Source: Bacteroidota bacterium (lineage in GTDB: Bacteria; Bacteroidota; Bacteroidia; Chitinophagales; Saprospiraceae). Taken from it: DNA of 64,000 bases. Both the position numbers and the translations under genes were made by a program. The stretch spans positions 186,001 through 250,000 of the forward strand of contig JAKOVW010000081.1 in assembly GCA_029781865.1 (NCBI GenBank), written 5' to 3'. How positions within the stretch are numbered: the stretch's first letter is position 1; each line of letters starts with the position of its first letter. This document shows, piece after piece, positions 1 to 8,225 of the stretch. The notes below the pieces were generated by a model, which did no database searches, was not told where the DNA came from, and saw nothing but the letters and a program-made list of their open reading frames with translations.

Positions 1-614
1 AGGGCTTCATGCGTTTTAATTTTATCGAATTCGCGGAAACCATTGATTACTGCCTGATCCAAATGATAAAATGCTTCATAAGCTTTTTCTTCCAGTGAAT
101 AAGCACAGGCGATATTGAAATGTAAGGCTTTATCCTCTGGTGATATAGCGATGGCTTTCCTGAAATCTTCAATTGCTCCTTTCGTATCGTAATCTCTGAA
201 TTTTTTTATTCCGGATTGCTTGAGCTGTTCTGCTTCTTTGAGCCGGTTAGATGGTTTCAGATAACTTCCTTTTTCATTTTTGAATTCTGTTACGTTCACA
301 GCATCTTCATCTAACATAATATACCGTCCTTTGTTTTTGCGGTCTTTTCTGACATTTTCAAGGCGTCTTCCATAGCGGTCTCTGAAATAATAACTGTTGT
401 ATTTTCGGTCAAACTCGACTTGATCCATGGTCATTAATTTATAGGCATCATACCAGGCGAGAAAAGCCGATATCGGAAAACCAAAAAATCGTCCAAACCA
501 AATAAACAAAGCGATATATCCTATTCCCAATTCCGGCTGTCTTAAATAAAACTTATGCACTCCAAAACTGCCAACAAAAATGGCCAATAAAACCGCTACA
601 AATCTTTTTTTCAT
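1..614 (-). CDS. TM2-domain protein with C-terminal TPR region (3' end beyond window)
   Basis: The ATG lies at 614-612 and the frame is open to the window edge, so the C-terminus is missing. The N-terminus reads MKKRFVAVLLAIFVGSFGVH, followed by a second hydrophobic segment. This is the TM2 pattern (G-x-x-G-x-H-x-F-Y) of two membrane helices joined by a short turn. From about residue 130 the sequence turns into TPR-like helices (GAIEDFRKAIAISPEDKALH). The start overlaps the stop of the upstream phosphatase gene by four bases (ATGA), so the two are probably translationally coupled. The role is unknown; TM2 proteins with TPRs are common uncharacterised membrane proteins. Confidence 0.75.
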   Translation of the reverse strand, partial: MKKRFVAVLLAIFVGSFGVHKFYLRQPELGIGYIALFIWFGRFFGFPISAFLAWYDAYKLMTMDQVEFDRKYNSYYFRDRYGRRLENVRKDRKNKGRYIMLDEDAVNVTEFKNEKGSYLKPSNRLKEAEQLKQSGIKKFRDYDTKGAIEDFRKAIAISPEDKALHFNIACAYSLEEKAYEAFYHLDQAVINGFREFDKIKTHEA

Positions 615-1834
615 GATTCGGAAAATTTAAACGTCATGATGGCAATATCATCCGGAATCTCTTCATTACCCTTAAACTCCATGATATTATTCATAATTGA
701 ATTACACATATCATTTGCTTCAAGTTCTTTATGCTCTAAAATATAGGTTTTCAGCATTCCTTCTGAAAAATTTACGCCAGACTTGTTTTTTAAATCGGTC
801 AATCCATCTGTAAAAGCTACCAATGTAGTTCCATTCTCTAAATTAATAATGCCTTCTTTAATTTCCGGAAGCTGCTCAAAATGTCCAATAATGGTCGTGG
901 TAGCTTTTAATTCGATTATCTTGCCATTCTGATACAGCAATGGTGGAATATGACCGGCATTTACATAGTATAACAGTTTCTTTTGTATATCTGCAACCGC
1001 AATGAAAAAAGTTAAATATTTTTCTCCCTTGGTAATTCGCATCACTGCCTGATTCAATACCATCACCAGGGTTTCCAGATCTTTGTACTGTTGACCCAAA
1101 TTTTGCAGCAATGCCTGAAAATTGGCCATAATCATTGCAGCAGCAATTCCCTTACCGGAAACATCTGCAATGCAAAAGCATATTTTGTTTTCTGTAAACC
1201 AGATGTAATCGATATAATCTCCACCAACTTTATAATAGGGCCTGTAAGCATTGCCCATGGAAAAATTTTTTCCACATGGCATTTGATCCGGAATAAGCAT
1301 CTTCGTCACATCCTTGGCAAGTTCCCATTCTTTCTCCTGAACAATTTGCCGTCTCACCAGACGCTTGTTTTCAATAGCAACAGCAACAATATTAGTAATA
1401 GAGGTAATGAATTGAATGTTGTTGAAAATGTCATCTCCTTTTTTGACTCCGCTGATCAGGGAATAAGCAATCGGATCCGTTTTATGAAATACTGGAATAA
1501 TAAATTCAAAGGCTTGTAACAATTTATGATCTTCCTTCTTTATAGTATGTAATCTGTTGTACTTGATAAAGAGTTGAGGTAGCTTTTCAAGGTCGATTAC
1601 CGGATCCACATTATGACTGATGACCATCTGCCAGGAATCACCATCTCTTACATACAGAATAAGTCTTTCTATACTTAGCTCCCAGGTCAGAAAGCTCTTA
1701 TACATATTAAATAGCTCTTCCTGGGGAAGGTTTTCATTAATTGCCTGGGTAATATTGAGCAAAGAGGTTATTTGAAGTTGCTTCAAACTCAACTCATTTT
1801 GCATTTTCGTCAATATGGCTTGCTCTCTACTCAT
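611..1834 (-). CDS. PP2C-type SpoIIE/RsbU serine phosphatase with N-terminal sensor region
   Basis: This 407-residue protein has a GAF-like N-terminal half (about 1-165). A short coiled linker leads into a SpoIIE/RsbU PP2C phosphatase domain (about 190-405). Metal-binding motifs are visible: GGDYIDYIW, CIADVSGKGIAAAMIMAN, NAGHIPPLL and AFTDGLTD. The family dephosphorylates STAS-type anti-anti-sigma factors or other phosphoserine targets. No partner kinase or STAS gene is seen in the window. It overlaps both neighbours by four bases (ATGA at each end), so it sits inside one minus-strand operon with the permease and the TM2 gene. Its input signal cannot be read from sequence. Confidence 0.85.
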   Translation of the reverse strand: MSREQAILTKMQNELSLKQLQITSLLNITQAINENLPQEELFNMYKSFLTWELSIERLILYVRDGDSWQMVISHNVDPVIDLEKLPQLFIKYNRLHTIKKEDHKLLQAFEFIIPVFHKTDPIAYSLISGVKKGDDIFNNIQFITSITNIVAVAIENKRLVRRQIVQEKEWELAKDVTKMLIPDQMPCGKNFSMGNAYRPYYKVGGDYIDYIWFTENKICFCIADVSGKGIAAAMIMANFQALLQNLGQQYKDLETLVMVLNQAVMRITKGEKYLTFFIAVADIQKKLLYYVNAGHIPPLLYQNGKIIELKATTTIIGHFEQLPEIKEGIINLENGTTLVAFTDGLTDLKNKSGVNFSEGMLKTYILEHKELEANDMCNSIMNNIMEFKGNEEIPDDIAIMTFKFSES

Positions 1835-2793
1835 TTATTAACTGACATTCTTACATCTCCTTTGTCTCTCAAATAACTTGTGATAAGCTGAAATGACAGA
1901 ACGAGCAAAACTACAACAATGGAAGGAATCAAGGCTAACATTGGTTTTCCCGTAACTGCATAGGCATATTGTTCCTGTAGAATATTACCTAAAGTTGGAA
2001 TCGGAGGCTGCAAACCAAAACCCAGAAACGACAAACCGGATTCCAGTAAAACGGCCAGTGCGAAGTTACCGGCTGCGGTTACCCAAACAGGACCCATGAT
2101 ATTAGGTACGATTTGATTAAATAATATTCTGGAATCGGAAAACCCCAGGGCACGTCCTGCTTGCACGAATAATAATTCTTTGGCGGAAAAAACCTGTGCC
2201 CTCACTAGTCTGGCCACATCACCCCACATCGTCAACCCAATTGCAACAAATATCGAACTCATAGAACGTCCAAAGCTTAAAATAACTGCAAAAGCCAGAA
2301 GTATGGTTGGCAATGACCAAAAGACATTTATAAATACTGAAATCAATTGATCTGCCTTTCCTCCAAAATATCCAGCTAAACTTCCAAAAATTAAGCCTAT
2401 GAACAGGGAAAACAATACTGCCGAGAAAGCAATAATTAAGGTATAACGCAATCCAACAAAAATCCTGCTCAGCACATCCCTGCCATACTTATCGGTTCCA
2501 AAATAAAACATGCTGCATTCTTTCGAATCACCGTTGTTATTTCCTATATTAGTAAGATTGTACTTATAAATACTTTTATCGCCATTCCAGAATAAACTCC
2601 AATGACTTTGATTTGATTTTGAAACAAGCGTCTTTATAAAACAGATTTTTGATCCCGGATCTAATAAACTGGCTTCCGGTATCTGGCGGTTTGCATATCT
2701 GCTGTTATCGGGAATCCATATATATGCCACAACTGAGAGTAGAAAACATACAGTTAGAAAACCAAGGGCAGTATAAAAAATTCCTTTTTGCAA
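1831..2793 (-). CDS. ABC transporter permease, OppC/DppC family
   Basis: This 320-residue inner-membrane protein has an N-terminal membrane helix, then a soluble stretch of roughly 80 residues. It resumes at FGTDKYGRDVLSRIFVGLRY, the conserved entry to the OppC/DppC transmembrane domain. Five further hydrophobic segments follow, with the cytoplasmic coupling loop near ARALGFSDSRILFNQIVPN. Family members import di- or oligopeptides, or nickel. The matching DppB-type permease, ATPases and binding protein are not in the window, so substrate and complex are unknown. The gene lies 13 bases after the MazG-like gene and overlaps the phosphatase gene. Confidence 0.85.
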   Translation of the reverse strand: MQKGIFYTALGFLTVCFLLSVVAYIWIPDNSRYANRQIPEASLLDPGSKICFIKTLVSKSNQSHWSLFWNGDKSIYKYNLTNIGNNNGDSKECSMFYFGTDKYGRDVLSRIFVGLRYTLIIAFSAVLFSLFIGLIFGSLAGYFGGKADQLISVFINVFWSLPTILLAFAVILSFGRSMSSIFVAIGLTMWGDVARLVRAQVFSAKELLFVQAGRALGFSDSRILFNQIVPNIMGPVWVTAAGNFALAVLLESGLSFLGFGLQPPIPTLGNILQEQYAYAVTGKPMLALIPSIVVVLLVLSFQLITSYLRDKGDVRMSVNK

Positions 2794-2806
2794 GCTGGCA
2801 GGATGA

Positions 2807-3139
2807 TTAAGTTAATTTTTCATTTGCTATGTGTCGCTCACTATCTCTTTGTGTTTTCTTTTCAATGTTTTCTCTGAATGCTTCATCGAGATCAATATTC
2901 ATTTGATTGGCAAGACAGATAGTGACAAATAAAATATCTGCTAATTCTTCTTTGATTCGCAAATGCGAATTCTCTTTGCTTTCAGTGCCCTTAAATGATT
3001 GCTCGCCATACACTCTTGCCATATATCTCGAAAGCTCGCCAACTTCCTCCATTAATAATACTGTGTTGGTGAGTTCACTAAAATACCTCACCCCGTGTGT
3101 ATGAATCCAATCGTCGACTACTTTTTGTTCAATATTCAT
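2807..3139 (-). CDS. MazG-like nucleotide pyrophosphohydrolase
   Basis: A 110-residue all-alpha MazG-type NTP pyrophosphohydrolase of single-domain length. The metal-binding ExxE...ExxD pattern is visible in LLMEEVGELSRYMARVYGE and KEELADILFVTICLANQMNI. The family hydrolyses nucleoside triphosphates to monophosphates and pyrophosphate in the cytoplasm (house-cleaning). The start codon directly abuts the dtd stop. A GGAG sequence inside the end of dtd sits about six bases upstream of the ATG, a reasonable ribosome site. Pairing with dtd fits a shared quality-control theme, but the exact substrate is not determinable. Confidence 0.85.
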   Translation of the reverse strand: MNIEQKVVDDWIHTHGVRYFSELTNTVLLMEEVGELSRYMARVYGEQSFKGTESKENSHLRIKEELADILFVTICLANQMNIDLDEAFRENIEKKTQRDSERHIANEKLT

Positions 3140-3592
3140 TCACTCCTTATTTTTAGTATCTATAAAAATGGTTACCGGACCATCGTTTATTAATTCAATG
3201 TCCATATCTGCAGCAAATACACCTGTTTTTATTTCTCTTTTTAATCCGTTTTCCAATTCCTTATTAAATAATTCATATAATTTTTTGGCAACGGAAGGTT
3301 CAGCGGCCTGACTAAATCCGGGCCTGTTGCCTTTTTTTGTGCTGGCAAATAAGGTAAACTGACTGACTACCAATATTTCTCCGTTTATTTCTTCTACATT
3401 CAAATTCATTTTTTTTTGTTCATCTGAAAAAATTCTCAATTGCATGATTTTTTTACTCAGCCAGCTGATATCTTCCACGGTATCAGTGTTCTCGACACCA
3501 AGAAAAACGAGCATACCCTTACCTATTCCGGAATACCGGGATTGTTCTATAATAACACTGGCCGATTTTACCCTTTGCAGGAGCGCTCGCAT
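3140..3592 (-). CDS. dtd: D-aminoacyl-tRNA deacylase
   Basis: A 150-residue protein of standard DTD length that hydrolyses D-aminoacyl-tRNAs (and Gly-tRNA-Ala), recycling mischarged tRNA in the cytoplasm. It starts MRALLQRVKSASV, as in the family. The active-site motifs are SQFTLFAST (Ser-Gln-x-x-Thr) and the Gly-cisPro-type loop in DGPVTIFIDT. It is the first gene of the minus-strand operon that runs to the left edge of the window. The AT-rich region to its right separates it from the divergent ctaA. Confidence 0.93.
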   Translation of the reverse strand: MRALLQRVKSASVIIEQSRYSGIGKGMLVFLGVENTDTVEDISWLSKKIMQLRIFSDEQKKMNLNVEEINGEILVVSQFTLFASTKKGNRPGFSQAAEPSVAKKLYELFNKELENGLKREIKTGVFAADMDIELINDGPVTIFIDTKNKE

Positions 3593-4046
3593 ATTTTTTT
3601 AAACATTAGTCTTTTTAATCACGCTTAAAAGTATGAAAATCAAAAGCAATTTAAAAACTATTCCTGTTTAATTACAAGGGTTTATCAACACTTGTCCTGT
3701 TTTTTCAGAATTCATCCAAAATATTCAAATGATTCACCTTCCTTTTAGGGGTTCTGTTTTAAAACTGTGCACTTTTAAACATATAATCAACAATTGAGCA
3801 ATAGCCGTTTTTTAGTTATTAACTTATTCACATACTATAAAAACTACTCTATTAATTTGTCCTGTAATTAATTAAATTATGAAAACCTTGTGGAAAAATT
3901 GTTTATAACCCTCTTTTCCTATGTTTTTAACTTTTCACTATTGCTTAATTAATTCATCTGTTTTTTATATTTTAATAAAGAATATAATAAAGGAGAGAAT
4001 GGAATGTTGAAAAGCAGAATTGAAATTTAATGTTGACTTTTGTGCC
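3593..4046. other. AT-rich divergent intergenic region with DnaA-box-like 9-mers (candidate oriC)
   Basis: This roughly 450-base gene-free region lies between divergent dtd and ctaA. Three DnaA-box-like 9-mers occur within 216 bases: TTATCAACA (3682-3690), TTATTCACA (3824-3832, an exact TTATNCACA match) and TTTTCCACA (minus strand, 3889-3897). The stretch after the last box (about 3900-4000) is extremely AT-rich, as expected of an unwinding element. The 8-mer TTGTCCTG occurs twice (3692-3699, 3857-3864). It may equally be an ordinary divergent promoter region. A parS-type site at 27982 supports proximity to an origin. Calling it oriC is inference. Confidence 0.35.
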
Positions 4047-5111
4047 ATGATTTTTGAGCGGAAAAATAAAATTATTGTGCTTTGGCTTTGGTTGGGATTC
4101 GCGATGATTCTCATTCAAATTTTATTAGGTGGAATAACCAGGTTGACGGGAAGTGGTTTAAGTATAACCAAATGGGATATTGTCACCGGAATTGTATTTC
4201 CGGTTGGTGAGCAAAAGTGGAACTATTATTTTGATCTTTATAAACAAACCCCACAATTTCAGAAAATAAATCAGGACATGAATTTGGAACAATTCAAATT
4301 CATTTTTTTCTGGGAATATTTTCACAGGTTATGGGCAAGACTAATGGGATTGGTTTTTGTCATTCCGTTTCTGTTTTTTCTATTTAAAAAATGGCTTGAC
4401 AAAACAGCAATCAAACGCTTGATTATTGTTGTATTGCTTGCTGCATTTGTCGCGTCCTTAGGCTGGATTATGGTTGCAAGTGGCCTTACGCAAAGGCCAT
4501 GGGTTAATGCGTATAAACTTTCATTTCATCTGCTGGCTGCAGTTCTGTTATTATCCTATTTGTACTATACCATTATAAAAACGCAGGAGGTTTTTTCTAT
4601 AAAAAGCAGACCGAAAGAAATCAATGGCTTACTTCTAATTTTGATTTTCCTTACGGTATTTCAAATCTTTCTTGGTGGAGTAATGGCGGGTATGAAAGCT
4701 GGTTTGGCAGCACCAACATGGCCTAAAATTCAGGGTAATTGGATACCTGATCAGATTTATCAATTGACGTCAATTGATAATTATCTTTTTACGGAATATG
4801 AGATTTCACATACGGGACCAGTTGTCGTGCAGTTCTTTCACCGATCGGTAGCCTACCTGATTTTCGCATTGATCATCTGGTTTTGTTATAGCGTTTTTAA
4901 ATGGAGTAATCGTGTTCAATGGAAAGTACTTGGACTATTGATGATCTGCTTATTTCAGGTATTCATTGGGATATGGACGGTGATTCATTGCATAGGATAT
5001 ATCCCTTTATGGCCAGCAGTGATTCATCAGTTATTTGGAATCTTATTATTAATATATATACTAGGGCTATATTTTAGGTTTGAGCTGGTTAAAACTAATA
5101 ATCAAGGCTAA
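4047..5111 (+). CDS. ctaA: Heme A synthase, COX15/CtaA family
   Basis: This integral membrane enzyme (about 354 residues, eight predicted helices) oxidises the C8 methyl of heme O to give heme A for aa3-type cytochrome oxidase. Hallmarks are GGITRLTGSGLSITKWDIV, EYFHRLWARLMG, FFHRSVAYL and VIHQLFGILLL, including the conserved helix-borne histidines. A TTG in the same frame at 4020 would add nine residues; I prefer ATG 4047, because the first helix then follows at once. Two tiny ORFs precede it (4004-4030 and 4030-4050), the second overlapping this ATG as ATGA. The gene stands alone; no oxidase genes are nearby. Confidence 0.9.
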   Translation: MIFERKNKIIVLWLWLGFAMILIQILLGGITRLTGSGLSITKWDIVTGIVFPVGEQKWNYYFDLYKQTPQFQKINQDMNLEQFKFIFFWEYFHRLWARLMGLVFVIPFLFFLFKKWLDKTAIKRLIIVVLLAAFVASLGWIMVASGLTQRPWVNAYKLSFHLLAAVLLLSYLYYTIIKTQEVFSIKSRPKEINGLLLILIFLTVFQIFLGGVMAGMKAGLAAPTWPKIQGNWIPDQIYQLTSIDNYLFTEYEISHTGPVVVQFFHRSVAYLIFALIIWFCYSVFKWSNRVQWKVLGLLMICLFQVFIGIWTVIHCIGYIPLWPAVIHQLFGILLLIYILGLYFRFELVKTNNQG

Positions 5112-5146
5112 GACCCCGGCCTGTTTAAATATTTTGATAATTAGTT

Positions 5147-5154
5147 TACTTTTG
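5147..5154 (+). promoter_or_regulatory. Bacteroidota -7 promoter element (TACTTTTG)
   Basis: TACTTTTG matches the Bacteroidota TAnnTTTG -7 consensus and lies ten bases before the ATG of the hydrolase gene at 5165. No clear -33 TTG is seen at the usual spacing. Confidence 0.5.
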
Positions 5155-5164
5155 TCTGTATCTT

Positions 5165-5935
5165 ATGCAAAATATGGATTTTCAACTTATTGAGGAGGGA
5201 AAGTACAAGTTTATAGAGACAAAAACTAAGGGACCAAACCTGATGCTTTTGCATGGTTTGTTTGGAGCTTTAAGCAATTTCCAGGGCATTATTCATCACT
5301 TTAGCTCGAAGTTTAACATTATCGTACCTATTTTACCCATCTACGAACTGCCTATTTTTCAGGCTTCAGTATCGGGTTTAGTGGACTATGTTATTGGATT
5401 TGTCAAGCATAAGAATCTAAGCGGGCTGAATCTGGTAGGAAACAGCCTTGGCGGCCATATCGCTTTATTGTTTGCCTTAGCCGAGATGGACCGCATTAAA
5501 ACTATTACCCTTACTGGTAGTTCTGGGCTTTTTGAAAGTGGGATGGGTAGTACCTTTCCAAAACGGGGAGATTACGAATTTATTAAAAAGAAGACCGAGG
5601 AGACATTTTTTAACCCGGAAGTGGCTTCTAAAGAATTGGTAGATGAAGTATATGACATAGTGAATGACAGAGCTAAGGCTATAAGAGTCATAGCAACGGC
5701 AAAATCTGCCTTGCGGCATAATCTCGGAGATAAATTGCAGTTGATATCTGTACCCACTCTGTTAATATGGGGTAAAAATGACAATATTACCCCACCATTC
5801 GTTGCTGAGAAGTTCAAAGAGCTGATTCCCAATGCAAGTCTCTATTTTGTGGAACAGTGCGCTCATGCCCCTATGATGGAGAAACCAGAGGAGTTTAATC
5901 GTATTTTAGAGGAGTTTTTAATAAAAACAGCATGA
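5165..5935 (+). CDS. Alpha/beta-fold hydrolase
   Basis: A 256-residue cytoplasmic alpha/beta hydrolase. The oxyanion region is LLHGLFGALSNF and the nucleophile elbow is GNSLGG (Ser near residue 95). A late Asp sits in LIWGKNDNITPP, and the catalytic His in CAHAPMMEKPEEF. Family members hydrolyse esters or related bonds; the substrate is unknown. A second in-frame ATG nine bases downstream (5174) is possible, but the first lies at the best distance from the promoter element. Its stop codon overlaps the start of a 27-codon ORF, and an ECF sigma factor follows about 90 bases later. Confidence 0.85.
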   Translation: MQNMDFQLIEEGKYKFIETKTKGPNLMLLHGLFGALSNFQGIIHHFSSKFNIIVPILPIYELPIFQASVSGLVDYVIGFVKHKNLSGLNLVGNSLGGHIALLFALAEMDRIKTITLTGSSGLFESGMGSTFPKRGDYEFIKKKTEETFFNPEVASKELVDEVYDIVNDRAKAIRVIATAKSALRHNLGDKLQLISVPTLLIWGKNDNITPPFVAEKFKELIPNASLYFVEQCAHAPMMEKPEEFNRILEEFLIKTA

Positions 5936-6015
5936 AGGATATCAAGGATCGGATATTGGATAACTGGGGGCCGGGCAGCGTTTTAAACATAAAAGGTGTC
6001 ATGTTAAAAAGCTAG
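5932..6015 (+). CDS. Possible 27-residue small ORF coupled to the hydrolase gene
   Basis: An ATG at 5932 overlaps the hydrolase stop as ATGA. It opens a frame of 27 codons beginning MKDIKDRILDNWGPGS and ending TAG at 6013-6015, eight bases before the GTG of the sigma factor gene. The four-base overlap is the coupling geometry used repeatedly elsewhere in this window. No homologue is recognised, and a frame this short can arise by chance. Confidence 0.25.
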   Translation: MKDIKDRILDNWGPGSVLNIKGVMLKS

Positions 6016-6022
6016 TGGTCTG

Positions 6023-6559
6023 GTGGATTTAGACAAGATCATACAAGGAAGTCTTCAGGGAGATCGTATCAGCCAGAAACAACTGTTTGATCGCTTTTCA
6101 GGGAAAATGTTAGCGGTTTGTATGCGCTATGCAAAGCATCAAATGGAGGCTGAGGACTTGCTTCAGGATGGGTTTATAAAAGTATTTACCAACCTTGATC
6201 AATATAAATCAGAAGGTCCATTCGAACAATGGATCCGGAGAATAATGATTAATAATGCCATAAAAAACTGTCACAAGAAGAGTTTTCAAAATGAATATTC
6301 AGCTGGAGATGACATTCCTGAAATGTTTGAAGATCCGGAAGTAATTGAGAGTATGGCAGAAAGGGAGTTAATCAGAATGATAAACGAATTACCTGATGGT
6401 TATAGAATGGTGTTTAACCTGTATGCCATTGAAGGTTATTCACATAAAGAGATTAGTGAAGCTTTGAATATTGAAGAAAGCACCTCTAGGTCTCAGTTAG
6501 TAAAAGCAAGAAAAGTATTACAGGACAAATTGTTAAAACATCAAAAAGAGATTATATGA
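6023..6559 (+). CDS. ECF-type RNA polymerase sigma factor
   Basis: A 178-residue sigma-70 factor of the ECF class. Region 2 is visible in EDLLQDGFIKVFTNLDQY with a following W-I-R-R. Region 4 is in LPDGYRMVFNLYAIEGYSHK and the helix-turn-helix EISEALNIEESTSRSQLVKA. The start is GTG at 6023, because an in-frame stop (TAA at 6005-6007) excludes a longer product. Its 3' end overlaps the next gene by four bases (ATGA). That neighbour has a cytoplasmic tail and one membrane helix, so it is the likely cognate anti-sigma factor. The target regulon is unknown. Confidence 0.9.
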   Translation: MDLDKIIQGSLQGDRISQKQLFDRFSGKMLAVCMRYAKHQMEAEDLLQDGFIKVFTNLDQYKSEGPFEQWIRRIMINNAIKNCHKKSFQNEYSAGDDIPEMFEDPEVIESMAERELIRMINELPDGYRMVFNLYAIEGYSHKEISEALNIEESTSRSQLVKARKVLQDKLLKHQKEII

Positions 6560-7968
6560 ATGTATCTGGACAAGGGAATTGGATGGACAAACTATTTCAC
6601 AAAAAGCTTTCCGGTTTTGAAATAAGTCCTGAAGATCATATTTGGGAAGGTATCGCCAGAAAACTGGATGAATCCCAAAGAAGACCAGGCCTTTTTGGGG
6701 GATGGTGGACAATTCTATTGTCTGTTATTATCACACTTCTAGTAATTGGAGCCGGTGCATTCCTGTTTTACAAAAAGACATTTAAACCAAACCGGGATCT
6801 GAATCCAAACCGGGATTTACCATATACACCAGTGCATACTGATGTTGAAAATACAGTATATGCACCTTCTGAAATGAGATCCATTCTTACTACTCCTCAG
6901 TCTGCATCTAAACGAAGTAAACAAAACGATAATAAATCAGTCCTGATTCCATCAACAGCGAAAGAAGTCAACCAGGTTGTTAGCATGCAGACTCCGGCAC
7001 AATCAAAAATCACAGAATCCGCTACAGAAATTACTGCCCAAAATTCAAGTCTGGCATTAAGCATTCCGGTAATAGCAGATCAATTGAATCCGAATGAATT
7101 GATTGCTTCTTCTGATAAAGATTTTTTTACCAACGCACAAATAACAAATAAAGCATTTTCTTATTCCTACCTTCCTTTGAAAGAAAGTTTTCTGAAAAAA
7201 GACAATCAAAAGTTTTCTTCATCCATGAAGTTTGTCGATGGATGCAACGTATACAGAAATAACAAATCTCATTTTTTTCTTGACATTTATTATGCACCGG
7301 AAATTGCAAGCAGGACTCTTGAATCAAAAGATCCTGCGCTTCAGCAATATGTAGATGAGCGTGCCCATTCTGAAAGACCAATATTGTCCTACAGCATGGG
7401 TGTTAAAGCATCCCTGGTGTTCGGCAATGGATTCACAGTACGTACAGGTTTGAGTTACTCCAATAATTCAGAGCGTTTTGATTACATTAAGGAAACGCAA
7501 ACAATCACTAAAGAAATTAAAGATCAAAACGGAAATGTGATTAAAACAGAAGTTTCCGAATTGATCATCATGGATAAAATATACAATAGCTATAAATATC
7601 TTGATATACCTGTATTGTTGGGTTATGAAGCAGACCTGAAAGATTTTGTGTTGTCACTGAATGGTGGTATTGGAATCAATCTCAGCGCAAGCCAGACTGG
7701 TAAAATTTATAAAGACACTAAAAACCCAAGAAGTTTCTATTTACTGGAATCCAATGGAGAAGCAAACGGACCCATTTTCAGAAAGAATGCCGGAATCAGT
7801 TTAATTAGCAGTATAGGTTTCAATTACAAATACAATGAACGTATTATGTTGCTCTTTGAACCTTCTGCAAGATATTATTTGCACTCGCTTTCCGATCCTT
7901 CAAATCCTATTAGTCAAAATTATTTATTCCTTGGAATGAACGTTGGAATGAGATACAGGATAAAATAA
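6556..7968 (+). CDS. Anti-sigma-like single-pass protein with C-terminal beta-barrel-like domain
   Basis: This 470-residue protein is translationally coupled to the ECF sigma factor. Residues 1-47 are a soluble N-terminus with a helical ISPEDHIWEGIARKLDES motif, typical of Bacteroidota anti-sigma tails. A membrane helix follows (about 48-70, TILLSVIITLLVIGAGAFL), then about 140 residues rich in Ser, Thr, Gln and Pro. The C-terminal ~250 residues have alternating hydrophobic strands and a final aromatic pattern resembling an OMP_b-brl domain. There is no N-terminal signal peptide. It could bridge the inner membrane to the outer membrane, signalling barrel state to the sigma factor. That topology is inference. 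Confidence 0.75.
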   Translation: MNVSGQGNWMDKLFHKKLSGFEISPEDHIWEGIARKLDESQRRPGLFGGWWTILLSVIITLLVIGAGAFLFYKKTFKPNRDLNPNRDLPYTPVHTDVENTVYAPSEMRSILTTPQSASKRSKQNDNKSVLIPSTAKEVNQVVSMQTPAQSKITESATEITAQNSSLALSIPVIADQLNPNELIASSDKDFFTNAQITNKAFSYSYLPLKESFLKKDNQKFSSSMKFVDGCNVYRNNKSHFFLDIYYAPEIASRTLESKDPALQQYVDERAHSERPILSYSMGVKASLVFGNGFTVRTGLSYSNNSERFDYIKETQTITKEIKDQNGNVIKTEVSELIIMDKIYNSYKYLDIPVLLGYEADLKDFVLSLNGGIGINLSASQTGKIYKDTKNPRSFYLLESNGEANGPIFRKNAGISLISSIGFNYKYNERIMLLFEPSARYYLHSLSDPSNPISQNYLFLGMNVGMRYRIK

Positions 7969-7999
7969 TAAATTGATACACTTTAAAAATTATAAAGGG

Positions 8000-8024
8000 A
8001 GATGACATTGCGTCATCTTTTTTT
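8000..8024 (+). terminator. Rho-independent terminator
   Basis: The stem AGATGAC/GTCATCT closes a five-base loop and is followed by a run of T. It lies 32 bases after the barrel gene stop and ends the ctaA-side plus-strand block. Confidence 0.8.
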
Positions 8025-8225
8025 ATTTGTACCAATTCTATCTGATCTGTATTCGAAAAGTATTTCGTGCGTATGGGAATTTATGCTGTACTGCTTTATA
8101 GTAGCAGAACAAGTTTCATAATTTGAAATATCTGGTTTCAATCTTATGTTGAAATAAGCCAATTAGTTAATATGCGGTAGTATACTAATCTGTTTATGGC
8201 GCAGTGATAATAATCATGAAAGCTT

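Noticed and set aside
1091-1519. 142-codon plus-strand frame inside the SpoIIE phosphatase gene
   Set aside because: Antisense to a gene with clear PP2C motifs; no domain or signal of its own.
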